10,565 bases of DNA from an uncultured Collinsella sp. (GTDB taxonomy: Bacteria > Actinomycetota > Coriobacteriia > Coriobacteriales > Coriobacteriaceae): positions 1-10,565 of the forward strand of contig URYU01000056.1 in assembly GCA_900552155.1 (NCBI GenBank), in the 5' to 3' direction. Position 1 is the stretch's first letter. Each line of letters begins with the position of its first letter. Shown here piece by piece: positions 1-5,901 of this stretch. A model generated the notes under the pieces. The model saw only the letters and a list, made by a program, of their open reading frames with translations, searched no databases and had not been told where the DNA came from. Position numbers and translations under genes: made by a program.

Positions 1-312
1 GCGATTTCCGAGCTCACCCGCATGCGTGTGATCAACGGTCCGGACGAGGTCATCGACTCCCATCGTGAGCGCGTCAGGAAGGCGTACCCCGCCTACTTCG
101 ACACCTATGAGCACATGGACGAGCTCATCGAGTACCTCGACGGCTTCGGCAACCTGTACTGCGTGGGCCGTAACGGCCAGCACCGCTACAACAACATGGA
201 CCACTCCATGGCCACCGCCATGGAGGCCGTCGGCAACATCAAGACCGGCAAGACGTCCAAGAAGAACGTGTGGTCCGTCAACACCGAAAAGTCCTACCAC
301 GAAGAAAAGTGA
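1..312 (+). CDS. FAD/NAD(P)-dependent oxidoreductase, amine-oxidase/UDP-galactopyranose-mutase-like, C-terminal fragment
   Basis: The reading frame is open from base 1 and ends with TGA at 310-312, so only about the last 103 residues are present and the start lies outside the window. The visible part contains a segment reading GRNGQHRYNNMDHSM (from about nt 166), followed by a helix with TAMEAV and a tail with WSVNTEKSYHEE. From memory this is the C-terminal FAD-contacting segment of the protoporphyrinogen-oxidase / UDP-galactopyranose-mutase-like flavoprotein family, where an NGxHRYNNxDHSM motif precedes the last helix. These enzymes bind FAD and are often encoded with polysaccharide or cell-envelope genes. 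The substrate cannot be told from this fragment. A strong terminator follows directly, so it is the last gene of its transcript. The family call is fairly confident; the exact reaction is not. Confidence 0.8.
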   Translation, partial: AISELTRMRVINGPDEVIDSHRERVRKAYPAYFDTYEHMDELIEYLDGFGNLYCVGRNGQHRYNNMDHSMATAMEAVGNIKTGKTSKKNVWSVNTEKSYHEEK

Positions 313-325
313 ATAAACCTTGTTG

Positions 326-354
326 AGCTCCCTCGTCACAGAGGGAGCTTTTTT
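326..354 (+). terminator. Intrinsic terminator after the flavoprotein fragment
   Basis: A 9-bp perfect stem (AGCTCCCTC at 326-334 with GAGGGAGCT at 341-349) has a 6-base loop and runs into a T tract at 349-354. It lies 13 bases after the TGA stop and separates the upstream gene from the rho transcript. Confidence 0.9.
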
Positions 355-372
355 GGTTTTCGGCGGGCCGTT

Positions 373-401
373 TTGCGTTGGTCGAGTTGGCGTTGTACAG
401 T
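373..401 (+). promoter_or_regulatory. Possible rho promoter
   Basis: TTGCGT (373-378) and TACAGT (396-401) are separated by 17 bases and lie just after the upstream terminator, about 115 bases before the rho start. Both boxes match the sigma-70-type consensus only partly (3/6 and 4/6), so this is the best visible candidate rather than a firm call. Confidence 0.35.
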
Positions 402-458
402 GAACGAAGTTCGCAGAGACTCAGAGACGCAGCGAACATTCATGAGCGGTGCAACCGC
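402..458 (+). promoter_or_regulatory. Structured 5' leader of rho
   Basis: Several short inverted repeats sit in the leader. GTTCGC (409-414) can pair with GCGAAC (432-437), and the same GTTC (409-412) can instead pair with GAAC just upstream (402-405). A perfect GCGGT-GCA-ACCGC hairpin lies at 446-458, directly after a possible upstream start codon. Rho genes in enterobacteria are autoregulated by Rho-dependent attenuation in a long leader. Whether this leader works that way is inference from position only. Confidence 0.3.
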
Positions 459-528
459 AATAATCACTCTTAACGCCTGGATAGGCATGGGTCTGTTCGG
501 TATGGAAAGGGCAACCAGTGGCAAATAG
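442..528 (+). CDS. Possible short leader ORF overlapping the rho start (28 codons)
   Basis: An ATG at 442 opens a 28-codon frame (MSGATAIITLNAWIGMGLFG, then MERATSGK) that ends with TAG at 526-528, 11 bases past the GTG start of rho in another frame. The first 20 residues are mostly uncharged and hydrophobic. No good Shine-Dalgarno sequence precedes the ATG, and a small hairpin covers codons 2-6. The rho ribosome-binding site lies inside this frame, so translation through it would affect rho initiation. E. coli also has a leader ORF (rhoL) before rho, but I see no obvious sequence relation. It may be a chance ORF; the evidence is length, position and overlap only. Confidence 0.25.
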   Translation: MSGATAIITLNAWIGMGLFGMERATSGK

Positions 529-2584
529 CCAGAATCTTGAGGATATGAAGCTGCCTGAGCTCAAAGAGCTCGCTAAACAGATGGGCCTGCGCGGCACGTC
601 GACCATGCGCAAGCCCGAGCTGCTCGCCACCCTGCAGGCGGCGCGCAATGGTGGAGAGCCGCCGGCCGGTGTGACCGTGCGCGCCCCCAAGGCCGCCAAA
701 ACCGCCAAGGTCGTCAAGGCTCCGCAGTCCGATGCCGCTGAGGCCAACACCACAGACAATGCTGACGTGGCCACCCAGTCGCCGGCTCCGGCTCCGGCTG
801 CCACGGAACCGCAGCTCGATTTGCCGCTTCCCGTGGCCGACGATGCCAAGAAGGACGAGACCGAACCGCGACGCACCCGTCGTAAGGCCGCCGATGATGC
901 CGCATCCGAACCGCGTGCGGCCCGCCGTCGTCGCGATGACGACCAGCCCGATTTCGCTCGCCGCAAGCCGCGCAAGAAGGCCGATGAGGCCGGCGATCTG
1001 CTGGCCACGCTCGATTTGGGAGATGCAGCGCCTACCGAGCGTCGCCGCGAGCGTCACGAGGACGTGGAAGTTCCGCTGATTCGCCGAGTCCGTGATGATG
1101 AGGACGAGCAGCCTCGCCGCCGTCGTCGCACTGCGGAAAACAGCGAAGAAACCGTGCGTGACCTCGACGATATCCTGGCCACGCTGCCCACGCAGAAGCA
1201 CGAGGAAACGTCCGAAGACGGCGAGCAGAACGACGATCACGAGTTCGTGCGTCGTAACCGCCGCGACCGTAGCGATCGCAACGATCGCGATACCCGTAAT
1301 GATCGCAGCGATCGCCGTAACCGTCGCATGCGTGGCCGTGATCGCGACAACGCCGATGATGATCGTCGCTATGATGATCGCGATAATCGTAGCGATCGCA
1401 ATGACCGTGATAGCCTCCGCGAAGAGCCGCAGGAGGATCTGGTGCCGGTGGCCGGCATCGTCGACGTGCTCGACTCCTACGCTTTTGTGCGCACTTCCGG
1501 CTACCTGCCCGGCCCGAACGACGTGTACGTTTCCATGGGCCAGGTCAAGAAGTACGGCCTGCGCAAGGGCGATGCCGTGCATGGTTCGATTCGCGCCCCG
1601 CGTGAAGGCGACCGCCGCAACCAGCGCCAGAAGTTCGTGCCGCTGCAGGCCATCGATTCCATCAACGGCCAAAGCGTTGAAGAAGCGCTCAACCGTCCGC
1701 AGTTCTCCAAGCTCACGCCGCTGTACCCGCAGGAGCGTTTGAAGCAGGAGACCGCCCCGAACAAGCTCACCGGCCGTATCATGGACATCGTTTCCCCAAT
1801 CGGCAAGGGCCAGCGTGGCCTGATTGTCTCCCCGCCGAAGGCCGGTAAGACCATCACCCTGCAGAACATCGCCAACTCCATCGCCGCCAACAACCCCGAG
1901 GTCCACCTTATGGTGGTGCTCGTGGACGAGCGACCCGAAGAGGTCACCGATATGCAGCGTTCCATCAAGGGCGAGGTTGTGGCGTCGACCTTCGATATGC
2001 CCGCCGACAACCACACTCGCGTGGCAGAGCTCGTCATCGAGCGCGCCAAGCGCATCGTGGAGCTGGGCGGCGATGTTGTGGTGGTGCTCGACTCCATCAC
2101 GCGTCTTGCCCGCGCCTACAACTTGGCGGCGCCCGCCTCGGGCCGCATCCTTTCGGGCGGCGTCGATTCGGCGGCCCTGTATCCTCCCAAGCGCTTCCTG
2201 GGCGCAGCCCGTAATATCGAGAACGGTGGCTCGCTCACCATCCTGGCCTCTGCCCTCATCGACACCGGTTCCAAGATGGACGAGGTCATCTTTGAGGAGT
2301 TCAAGGGCACCGGCAACATGGAGCTTAAGCTCGACCGCGACCTGGCCGACCGCCGCATCTTCCCGGCTATCGACCCCGTTGCCTCCGGTACGCGTAACGA
2401 GGACCTGTTGGTTGACGAGCAGATGCGTCCGTTTGTCTTTGGCCTGCGTCGCATTCTTGCCGGCATGAACAACACCGAGCGCGCGGCCGCATCGTTTATC
2501 AAGGGTCTTAAGGGCACCAACACCAACCAGGAGTTCCTGGTGCGTTCGGCCAAAAAGCACAGCGACTACGAGCAGACGTTCTAG
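518..2584 (+). CDS. rho: Transcription termination factor Rho, with long charged N-terminal insertion
   Basis: Rho is a ring-shaped hexameric RNA helicase/ATPase that loads on nascent RNA and releases RNA polymerase. The start is GTG at 518, preceded by GGAAAGGG with 6 bases spacing. It has 688 residues, against 419 in E. coli. A Rho N-terminal helical domain occupies about 5-43, and residues about 44-302 are a low-complexity insertion rich in Ala/Pro, then Arg/Asp/Glu, ending in an Arg-Asp-Asn tract at 245-300. The cold-shock-like RNA-binding domain is at about 305-380 (DSYAFVRTSGYLPGPNDVYV). The RecA-type ATPase follows, with Walker A PPKAGKT at 439-445, Walker B VVVVLD at 520-525 and then SITRLARAYN, and the conserved PKRFLGAARN and DEVIFEEFKGTGNMEL segments. 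All core motifs are intact, so it should be active. It is monocistronic, with a terminator 37 bases after the stop. Long charged insertions at this site are typical of actinobacterial Rho. Confidence 0.98.
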   Translation: MANSQNLEDMKLPELKELAKQMGLRGTSTMRKPELLATLQAARNGGEPPAGVTVRAPKAAKTAKVVKAPQSDAAEANTTDNADVATQSPAPAPAATEPQLDLPLPVADDAKKDETEPRRTRRKAADDAASEPRAARRRRDDDQPDFARRKPRKKADEAGDLLATLDLGDAAPTERRRERHEDVEVPLIRRVRDDEDEQPRRRRRTAENSEETVRDLDDILATLPTQKHEETSEDGEQNDDHEFVRRNRRDRSDRNDRDTRNDRSDRRNRRMRGRDRDNADDDRRYDDRDNRSDRNDRDSLREEPQEDLVPVAGIVDVLDSYAFVRTSGYLPGPNDVYVSMGQVKKYGLRKGDAVHGSIRAPREGDRRNQRQKFVPLQAIDSINGQSVEEALNRPQFSKLTPLYPQERLKQETAPNKLTGRIMDIVSPIGKGQRGLIVSPPKAGKTITLQNIANSIAANNPEVHLMVVLVDERPEEVTDMQRSIKGEVVASTFDMPADNHTRVAELVIERAKRIVELGGDVVVVLDSITRLARAYNLAAPASGRILSGGVDSAALYPPKRFLGAARNIENGGSLTILASALIDTGSKMDEVIFEEFKGTGNMELKLDRDLADRRIFPAIDPVASGTRNEDLLVDEQMRPFVFGLRRILAGMNNTERAAASFIKGLKGTNTNQEFLVRSAKKHSDYEQTF
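1268..1401 (+). repeat. Direct repeats in the Arg/Asp tract of rho
   Basis: The 14-base word CGTAGCGATCGCAA occurs at 1268-1281 and again at 1388-1401, exactly 120 bases (40 codons) apart. Both copies encode the start of RSDRNDRD. The palindrome GCGATCGC occurs three times (1272-1279, 1308-1315, 1392-1399). This points to growth of the tract by duplication of short coding units followed by drift. Confidence 0.7.
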
Positions 2585-2621
2585 GTTGTCATCCACACGC
2601 AGCGATAGTCATCAATGCGAT

Positions 2622-2655
2622 AAAGGGTCGGGGCTTTGAGCCTCGGCCCTTTTCT
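2622..2655 (+). terminator. Intrinsic terminator after rho
   Basis: A 12-bp stem including two G-U pairs joins 2622-2633 to 2641-2652 around a 7-base loop. The T run is TTTT at 2650-2653, part of which is in the stem. It lies 37 bases after the rho stop. Confidence 0.8.
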
Positions 2656-2732
2656 ATATCGCCGCTCCGCGCTTATGTTTGACCATAAGACAGACGAGAG
2701 GCAGGTTTCCCGTTTCAATCCGACATCGTCGC

Positions 2733-2761
2733 TTGCAATCGACTGGGCGGTTTCGCATAAT
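2733..2761 (+). promoter_or_regulatory. Promoter for the two-TM protein / VanZ unit
   Basis: TTGCAA (2733-2738) and CATAAT (2756-2761) are separated by exactly 17 bases, a good sigma-70-type match. The predicted start near 2768 leaves an untranslated leader of about 130 bases. The promoter follows the rho terminator directly, so the next genes form an independent unit. Confidence 0.65.
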
Positions 2762-2789
2762 AGCTTTTAAGCTTCGCGACGGAAAACGC

Positions 2790-2890
2790 AGATGAAACGA
2801 ACCATATACCGTTGCTTTGGGGCATAGCCCCGCTTCATCTTCTCTCGCGCAGCCAACTGAATGATGCGATTTGGGTGCTGGAAGATGGGG
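2790..2890 (+). promoter_or_regulatory. Structured leader with two mutually exclusive pairings
   Basis: AGATGAA (2790-2796) pairs perfectly with TTCATCT (2834-2840) and encloses a GGGGC-ATA-GCCCC hairpin (2819-2831). The overlapping segment CATCTTC (2836-2842) can instead pair with GAAGATG (2881-2887), extendable by two G-U pairs and one G-C pair into the GGGG of the ribosome-binding site (2887-2890). The second pairing would hide the Shine-Dalgarno sequence and the first would free it. I do not recognise a known riboswitch class. With about 130 bases of leader, a 7-bp match could arise by chance. Confidence 0.3.
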
Positions 2891-2897
2891 AGAGCTC

Positions 2898-4298
2898 ATG
2901 GCTTCTTCTGATGCAACACAACGAGCAGTCCTTGCCGGACTTTCGTGCGGGATCGGCCTTGCCGCTCCCGTGGTTATGTATGCCGCGACGCTGCCGTTTT
3001 CGTCTGTGAACGAGACGGTCGTGGCGGGTGCGGTTCCCTTCGCCGTGGGCGCGGTGGCGGGCGTGGGCATCTATGCCGCCTCGCTGGGTATCTCCGAGTA
3101 TCGTGCGCAGCGTGAAGAGCGTCTGTTCCAGCCCGATGCCATGGGAGGAGCCGCCACTCTCAATCAGCATCAAAGAGAGTTCAAGCCCGCCTCGATTTCA
3201 GCTCAGCAGCAGGATGCGACTCCTTACGCTGCGGCTTCTGATTCTCAGGCTCAGGCGGAGCAGTCTACCTCGGCATTCCTTTCCGGCCTGACTGGTGCGT
3301 TCCAGCGCCGTCATGCCGATGATGGTGTCCCTACCATCGCTCGAGCTGCAGATGCTATGGACGAGGCCGAGGCTTGGTCCATGATCGACAGTATGCTCGA
3401 CGACGATTCGCCGGTGAGCTGCGACCCTGCACACTCGCGCGACGTCTATCAAGTCGCCATCGACGAGCTCACCAACGGCGGGCAGACCGGCTCCTTCAAT
3501 CGCGACGACATCGCCGCCGCGGCACGCGCCGTGTCTGGCTCCCAGGCCGCCCCTGCGGGCAGCACGGCGGCTTTCGTGGCGCTCGTCGCCAACGCGGCAG
3601 CCAATAACGCCTACAGCGCTACCTCGGCGGACGCGAACGCTTCTGCCGACAATTCGTACGTTGATGAAGCCATGGCCGCGGACGAGGAGGCCGTTGCCGC
3701 CCGCCGTGCCGCCGAAAGCTCGCTTTGGGGCGCTCCTGCCCAGCAGCAGGCGGCTGAGGCTGCGCCGTACAACGCAAACCTCGCCAGCATGCCTATCATC
3801 TCCGGTGCCGCGGACATCGATCTCGATGACCTCGATGAGCCTGCAGCCATCACCGCATCGATTGATGCCCAAGATCGCATCGACACCGGCGACCTTCCGG
3901 ACGCCTCGCTCGAGGTTGATGTTCCCATGGCCGATTACTCGGGCCACGAGGACATGTGGGCCGCCGCCACCGCGATTCTGGATGAGATTGACGGGCCCGC
4001 TCCTGTTGTAGCGCCCGCTCCCGTCGCTGCCCCTCAGCCTGCTGCCCCCGCCTATGTCGGCCGTCACAGCGCTGTGTTCCCCGAGGATACCGCCCGCATC
4101 TCGCGCGAGAGCATCGAGCGGGCCGAGGCTATTGCCGCCGGCATTATGGAAAATCGTCGTCACGAGCGCGTCAATCAGATCCTCGAGGAAGAGATCGAGC
4201 GCCTACAGTCCTCTACCGCCAAGCGTACGGGCCGTGCTTATCTGAGCGTTATCGAGGGCGGTACCGCCAGCTTCGCGCCGCTCCGCGCGGAGGCATAA
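2898..4298 (+). CDS. Unrecognised membrane-anchored protein with long Ala-rich acidic cytoplasmic region
   Basis: The family is not recognised. ATG at 2898 is preferred because GGGGAG (2887-2892) sits at proper spacing; an in-frame TTG at 2871 has no such site. The product has 466 residues. Two hydrophobic segments lie near the N-terminus (about 10-33 and 41-66), followed by a basic stretch (EYRAQREER), which suggests a hairpin anchor with the remaining 400 residues in the cytoplasm. Residues about 80-390 are low-complexity and rich in Ala, Asp, Ser and Gln, with short patches such as DIDLDDLDEP, and look disordered. Residues about 396-443 are a charged helix that may form a coiled coil (ERAEAIAAGIMENRR, ILEEEIERLQ), followed by a conserved-looking tail LSVIEGG. 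It lies 7 bases before a VanZ-family gene and probably shares its transcript. No enzymatic motif is visible; a scaffold or envelope-associated role is only a guess. Confidence 0.85.
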   Translation: MASSDATQRAVLAGLSCGIGLAAPVVMYAATLPFSSVNETVVAGAVPFAVGAVAGVGIYAASLGISEYRAQREERLFQPDAMGGAATLNQHQREFKPASISAQQQDATPYAAASDSQAQAEQSTSAFLSGLTGAFQRRHADDGVPTIARAADAMDEAEAWSMIDSMLDDDSPVSCDPAHSRDVYQVAIDELTNGGQTGSFNRDDIAAAARAVSGSQAAPAGSTAAFVALVANAAANNAYSATSADANASADNSYVDEAMAADEEAVAARRAAESSLWGAPAQQQAAEAAPYNANLASMPIISGAADIDLDDLDEPAAITASIDAQDRIDTGDLPDASLEVDVPMADYSGHEDMWAAATAILDEIDGPAPVVAPAPVAAPQPAAPAYVGRHSAVFPEDTARISRESIERAEAIAAGIMENRRHERVNQILEEEIERLQSSTAKRTGRAYLSVIEGGTASFAPLRAEA

Positions 4299-4305
4299 CT
4301 TCTGC

Positions 4306-4755
4306 ATGGTTAAGATCAATCGAAAATGGGCGGTCGTGACCTGCCTGATGGCGCTCTTGATCTGGGGCAATTCGTTGGTTCCCGGCTCGGGGTCGGGCTC
4401 GCTGAGCCTAACGGTCATGGAAGCTGTCCGCGGTTTCCTGCACGGCGTGGGACTTCCATATGAATGGGTGACCAACTTTGTTGTTCGCAAGTGCGCGCAT
4501 TTTACCGAGTATATGGTGCTCGGCATCCTGGCAACGCACGCCTTTGATTTTGAGGGACGGCGCACCTTTGACGTGCTGCTGCCCACGGCGGTGTTCCTGC
4601 TGCTGATTCCCTCGATCGACGAGACGATTCAGCTCTTTGTGCCGGGACGCGCCGGCATGATCACCGATGTGATGATCGACTGCTGTGGAGCGGCAACGGG
4701 CGTTGTGCTCCGATATCTACTACGATTGCTCATATGTGCCAAAAAGGCCGCCTAG
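4306..4755 (+). CDS. VanZ-family membrane protein
   Basis: A small integral membrane protein of 149 residues with three to four hydrophobic segments (about 8-25, 57-78, 88-104, 118-142). It shows the VanZ-family signatures: RKCAHFTEY at 61-69, and SIDETIQLFVPGR at 103-115 followed by Asp121, Asp125 and a Gly-rich helix. VanZ proteins have been linked to low-level teicoplanin resistance and, more broadly, to the cell envelope. The exact biochemical function is not settled, and there are no other van genes here, so a resistance role should not be assumed. The start ATG at 4306 is 7 bases after the preceding stop, and its likely GGAGG (4289-4293) overlaps the end of that gene, which suggests translational coupling. 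The last codons and stop lie inside the terminator stem. Confidence 0.93.
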   Translation: MVKINRKWAVVTCLMALLIWGNSLVPGSGSGSLSLTVMEAVRGFLHGVGLPYEWVTNFVVRKCAHFTEYMVLGILATHAFDFEGRRTFDVLLPTAVFLLLIPSIDETIQLFVPGRAGMITDVMIDCCGAATGVVLRYLLRLLICAKKAA

Positions 4756-4787
4756 GACGTATTGTTTGGTCCTAGGCGGCCTTTTTT
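4741..4787. terminator. Strong bidirectional terminator between convergent genes
   Basis: A 17-bp perfect stem joins 4741-4757 to 4770-4786 with a 12-base loop. The plus strand ends in six T (4782-4787). The minus strand also ends in five T (complement of 4741-4745), so it can stop transcripts from both the VanZ gene and the convergent ROK kinase. The 5' arm codes for the final Lys-Lys-Ala-Ala-stop of the VanZ protein. Confidence 0.93.
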
Positions 4788-4804
4788 ATTAGAGGGCTTA
4801 TATA

Positions 4805-4855
4805 GGGCGTGGTGGCGTCGTTCCGTAGGTCGGATTTGCCGGGCGCGCCACGCCC
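4805..4855. repeat. Inverted repeat downstream of the ROK kinase
   Basis: GGGCGTGG (4805-4812) pairs with CCACGCCC (4848-4855) across a 35-base interval, just past the kinase stop. There is no T tract after it on either strand, so it is not an intrinsic terminator by itself. It may stabilise the 3' end of the kinase mRNA. Confidence 0.4.
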
Positions 4856-4869
4856 TGTGGGTGCGTCTG

Positions 4870-5760
4870 CTACTGAAGCGCCTGTGCGCCCAGGGCCAGG
4901 CAGCCCATGATGCCCTGCTTGCCCTCGAGGCTGTTGTTGACAATGTAGGTATCGATGTCGTTGACCTCGGGCGTGACGATATAGCCGTTGAGCATCTCGG
5001 CGCACTTTTTGCGCGCGAGCGGCACGATGGGGGTGTGGTCGGCCACGCCGCCGCCGATGATGATCTTTTGCGGCGCGTAGCACAGCGTGTAGGTCATGAG
5101 CGCCTGTGCCAGATAGCCGGCGAGCAGGTCCATGGCCTCCGGGTCATCGGCCATGTCTCCGGCGCTCTTGCCATCCCAGCGCTTTTTAACGCCGGGGCCG
5201 GCGATGAGGCCCTCTAGGCAGTTGTCGTGGAAGGGGCAGGCGCTATGCTCGCCGATGGTGTCGCGCGGGTCGCGCGTGACCAGGATGTGGCCGGCCTCGG
5301 GATGCATCATGCCGTGTACGAGCTTACCGCCCGAGAGCACGCCGGCGCCCACACCGGTGCCGATGGTCAGGGAGACCACGTGCGTGAGGCCCTTGGCGCA
5401 ACCAAAGGTGACCTCGCCCAAGCAGGCAACGTTGACGTCGGTGTCGTAGCCGCAGGGAATATTGAGCTCGTTTTGGATGGTGCCCAGCAGGTCGAAGTAG
5501 CGCCATGCCGTTTTGGGCGTCTCCAGGATCTTGCCGTATTGGGGCGAGGCAGGGTTGACTGCGGTGGGTCCAAAGGCGCCGATGCCCAGCGCGGCGATGC
5601 CCTTGTCGGCAAACCATGCATTGACGGCCTCAACGGTCTCCTGCGGGGTCGTGGTCGCGATCTGCTCACGCTCCAGGACCGTACCGTCTGCATAGCCCGT
5701 GGCGCAGACCATCTTGGTGCCGCCGGCCTCGAGCGCTCCGATAAGCTGCTGTTCTGCCAT
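4870..5760 (-). CDS. ROK-family sugar kinase, probable fructokinase
   Basis: It transfers phosphate from ATP to a free hexose, most likely fructose (EC 2.7.1.4), in the cytoplasm. The product has 296 residues, the usual length for single-domain ROK kinases, and has no N-terminal DNA-binding domain, so it is an enzyme and not a ROK repressor. The phosphate-binding loop is GALEAGGTK (8-16), the EAGGTK form seen in ROK fructokinases. The catalytic-Asp segment is YDTDVNVACLGE (105-116, Asp108 as likely base), and the second nucleotide loop is IGTGVGAG (133-140). The zinc-binding region comprises HPEAGHI (153-159) and CPFHDNCLEG (175-184). The start ATG at 5760 has AGAGAGG with 6 bases spacing. 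It has its own promoter region and shares the bidirectional terminator at 4741-4787. No sugar transporter or glycosidase is adjacent, so the physiological sugar is inferred from motifs only. Confidence 0.93.
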   Translation of the reverse strand: MAEQQLIGALEAGGTKMVCATGYADGTVLEREQIATTTPQETVEAVNAWFADKGIAALGIGAFGPTAVNPASPQYGKILETPKTAWRYFDLLGTIQNELNIPCGYDTDVNVACLGEVTFGCAKGLTHVVSLTIGTGVGAGVLSGGKLVHGMMHPEAGHILVTRDPRDTIGEHSACPFHDNCLEGLIAGPGVKKRWDGKSAGDMADDPEAMDLLAGYLAQALMTYTLCYAPQKIIIGGGVADHTPIVPLARKKCAEMLNGYIVTPEVNDIDTYIVNNSLEGKQGIMGCLALGAQALQ

Positions 5761-5798
5761 AGTATTCCTCTCTCTGGGACGAGTTGCTCCGTGACTAA

Positions 5799-5826
5799 AG
5801 TATAGGGCTCTAAACCATTTAAGAAA
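5799..5826 (-). promoter_or_regulatory. Probable promoter of the ROK kinase
   Basis: On the minus strand a good -10 box TATACT (5799-5804) is preceded after 16 bases by a weak -35 TTTCTT (5821-5826). The predicted leader is only about 30 bases. It begins just after the aminotransferase terminator. Confidence 0.45.
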
Positions 5827-5835
5827 GCGCTATAA

Positions 5836-5876
5836 AAAGAAGCCTCGCAACGTGGCGGGCGGTGCGGGGCTTCTTT
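5836..5876 (-). terminator. Intrinsic terminator after the aminotransferase
   Basis: Read on the minus strand, a 14-position stem with one mismatch joins 5863-5876 to 5836-5849 around a 13-base loop. Its 3' arm ends in a run of T. It lies about 25 bases past the aminotransferase stop and separates that gene from the ROK kinase. Confidence 0.85.
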
Positions 5877-5901
5877 GGTTGCTTTAGTTGCCGGGCCGTC
5901 C

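Noticed and set aside
470-2596. A 708-codon open frame on the minus strand covering all of rho.
   Set aside because: It mirrors rho over its full length, its product is an unnatural run of Ile/Ala/Thr/Val opposite the Arg/Asp codons, and it has no family motif. Long antisense frames are expected in GC-rich genes.
2871-2897. In-frame TTG start upstream of the membrane protein ATG.
   Set aside because: There is no Shine-Dalgarno sequence before it, while the ATG at 2898 has a well-spaced GGGGAG.
3198-4163. A minus-strand frame opposite the unknown membrane protein, considered because that gene itself is unrecognised.
   Set aside because: The plus-strand frame has a good ribosome-binding site, a promoter, membrane segments and a tight junction with VanZ; the minus-strand frame has none of these.
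4306-4755. Glycopeptide resistance cluster suggested by the VanZ protein.
   Set aside because: No vanHAX, vanRS or vanY genes are nearby; VanZ-family proteins are common without resistance.
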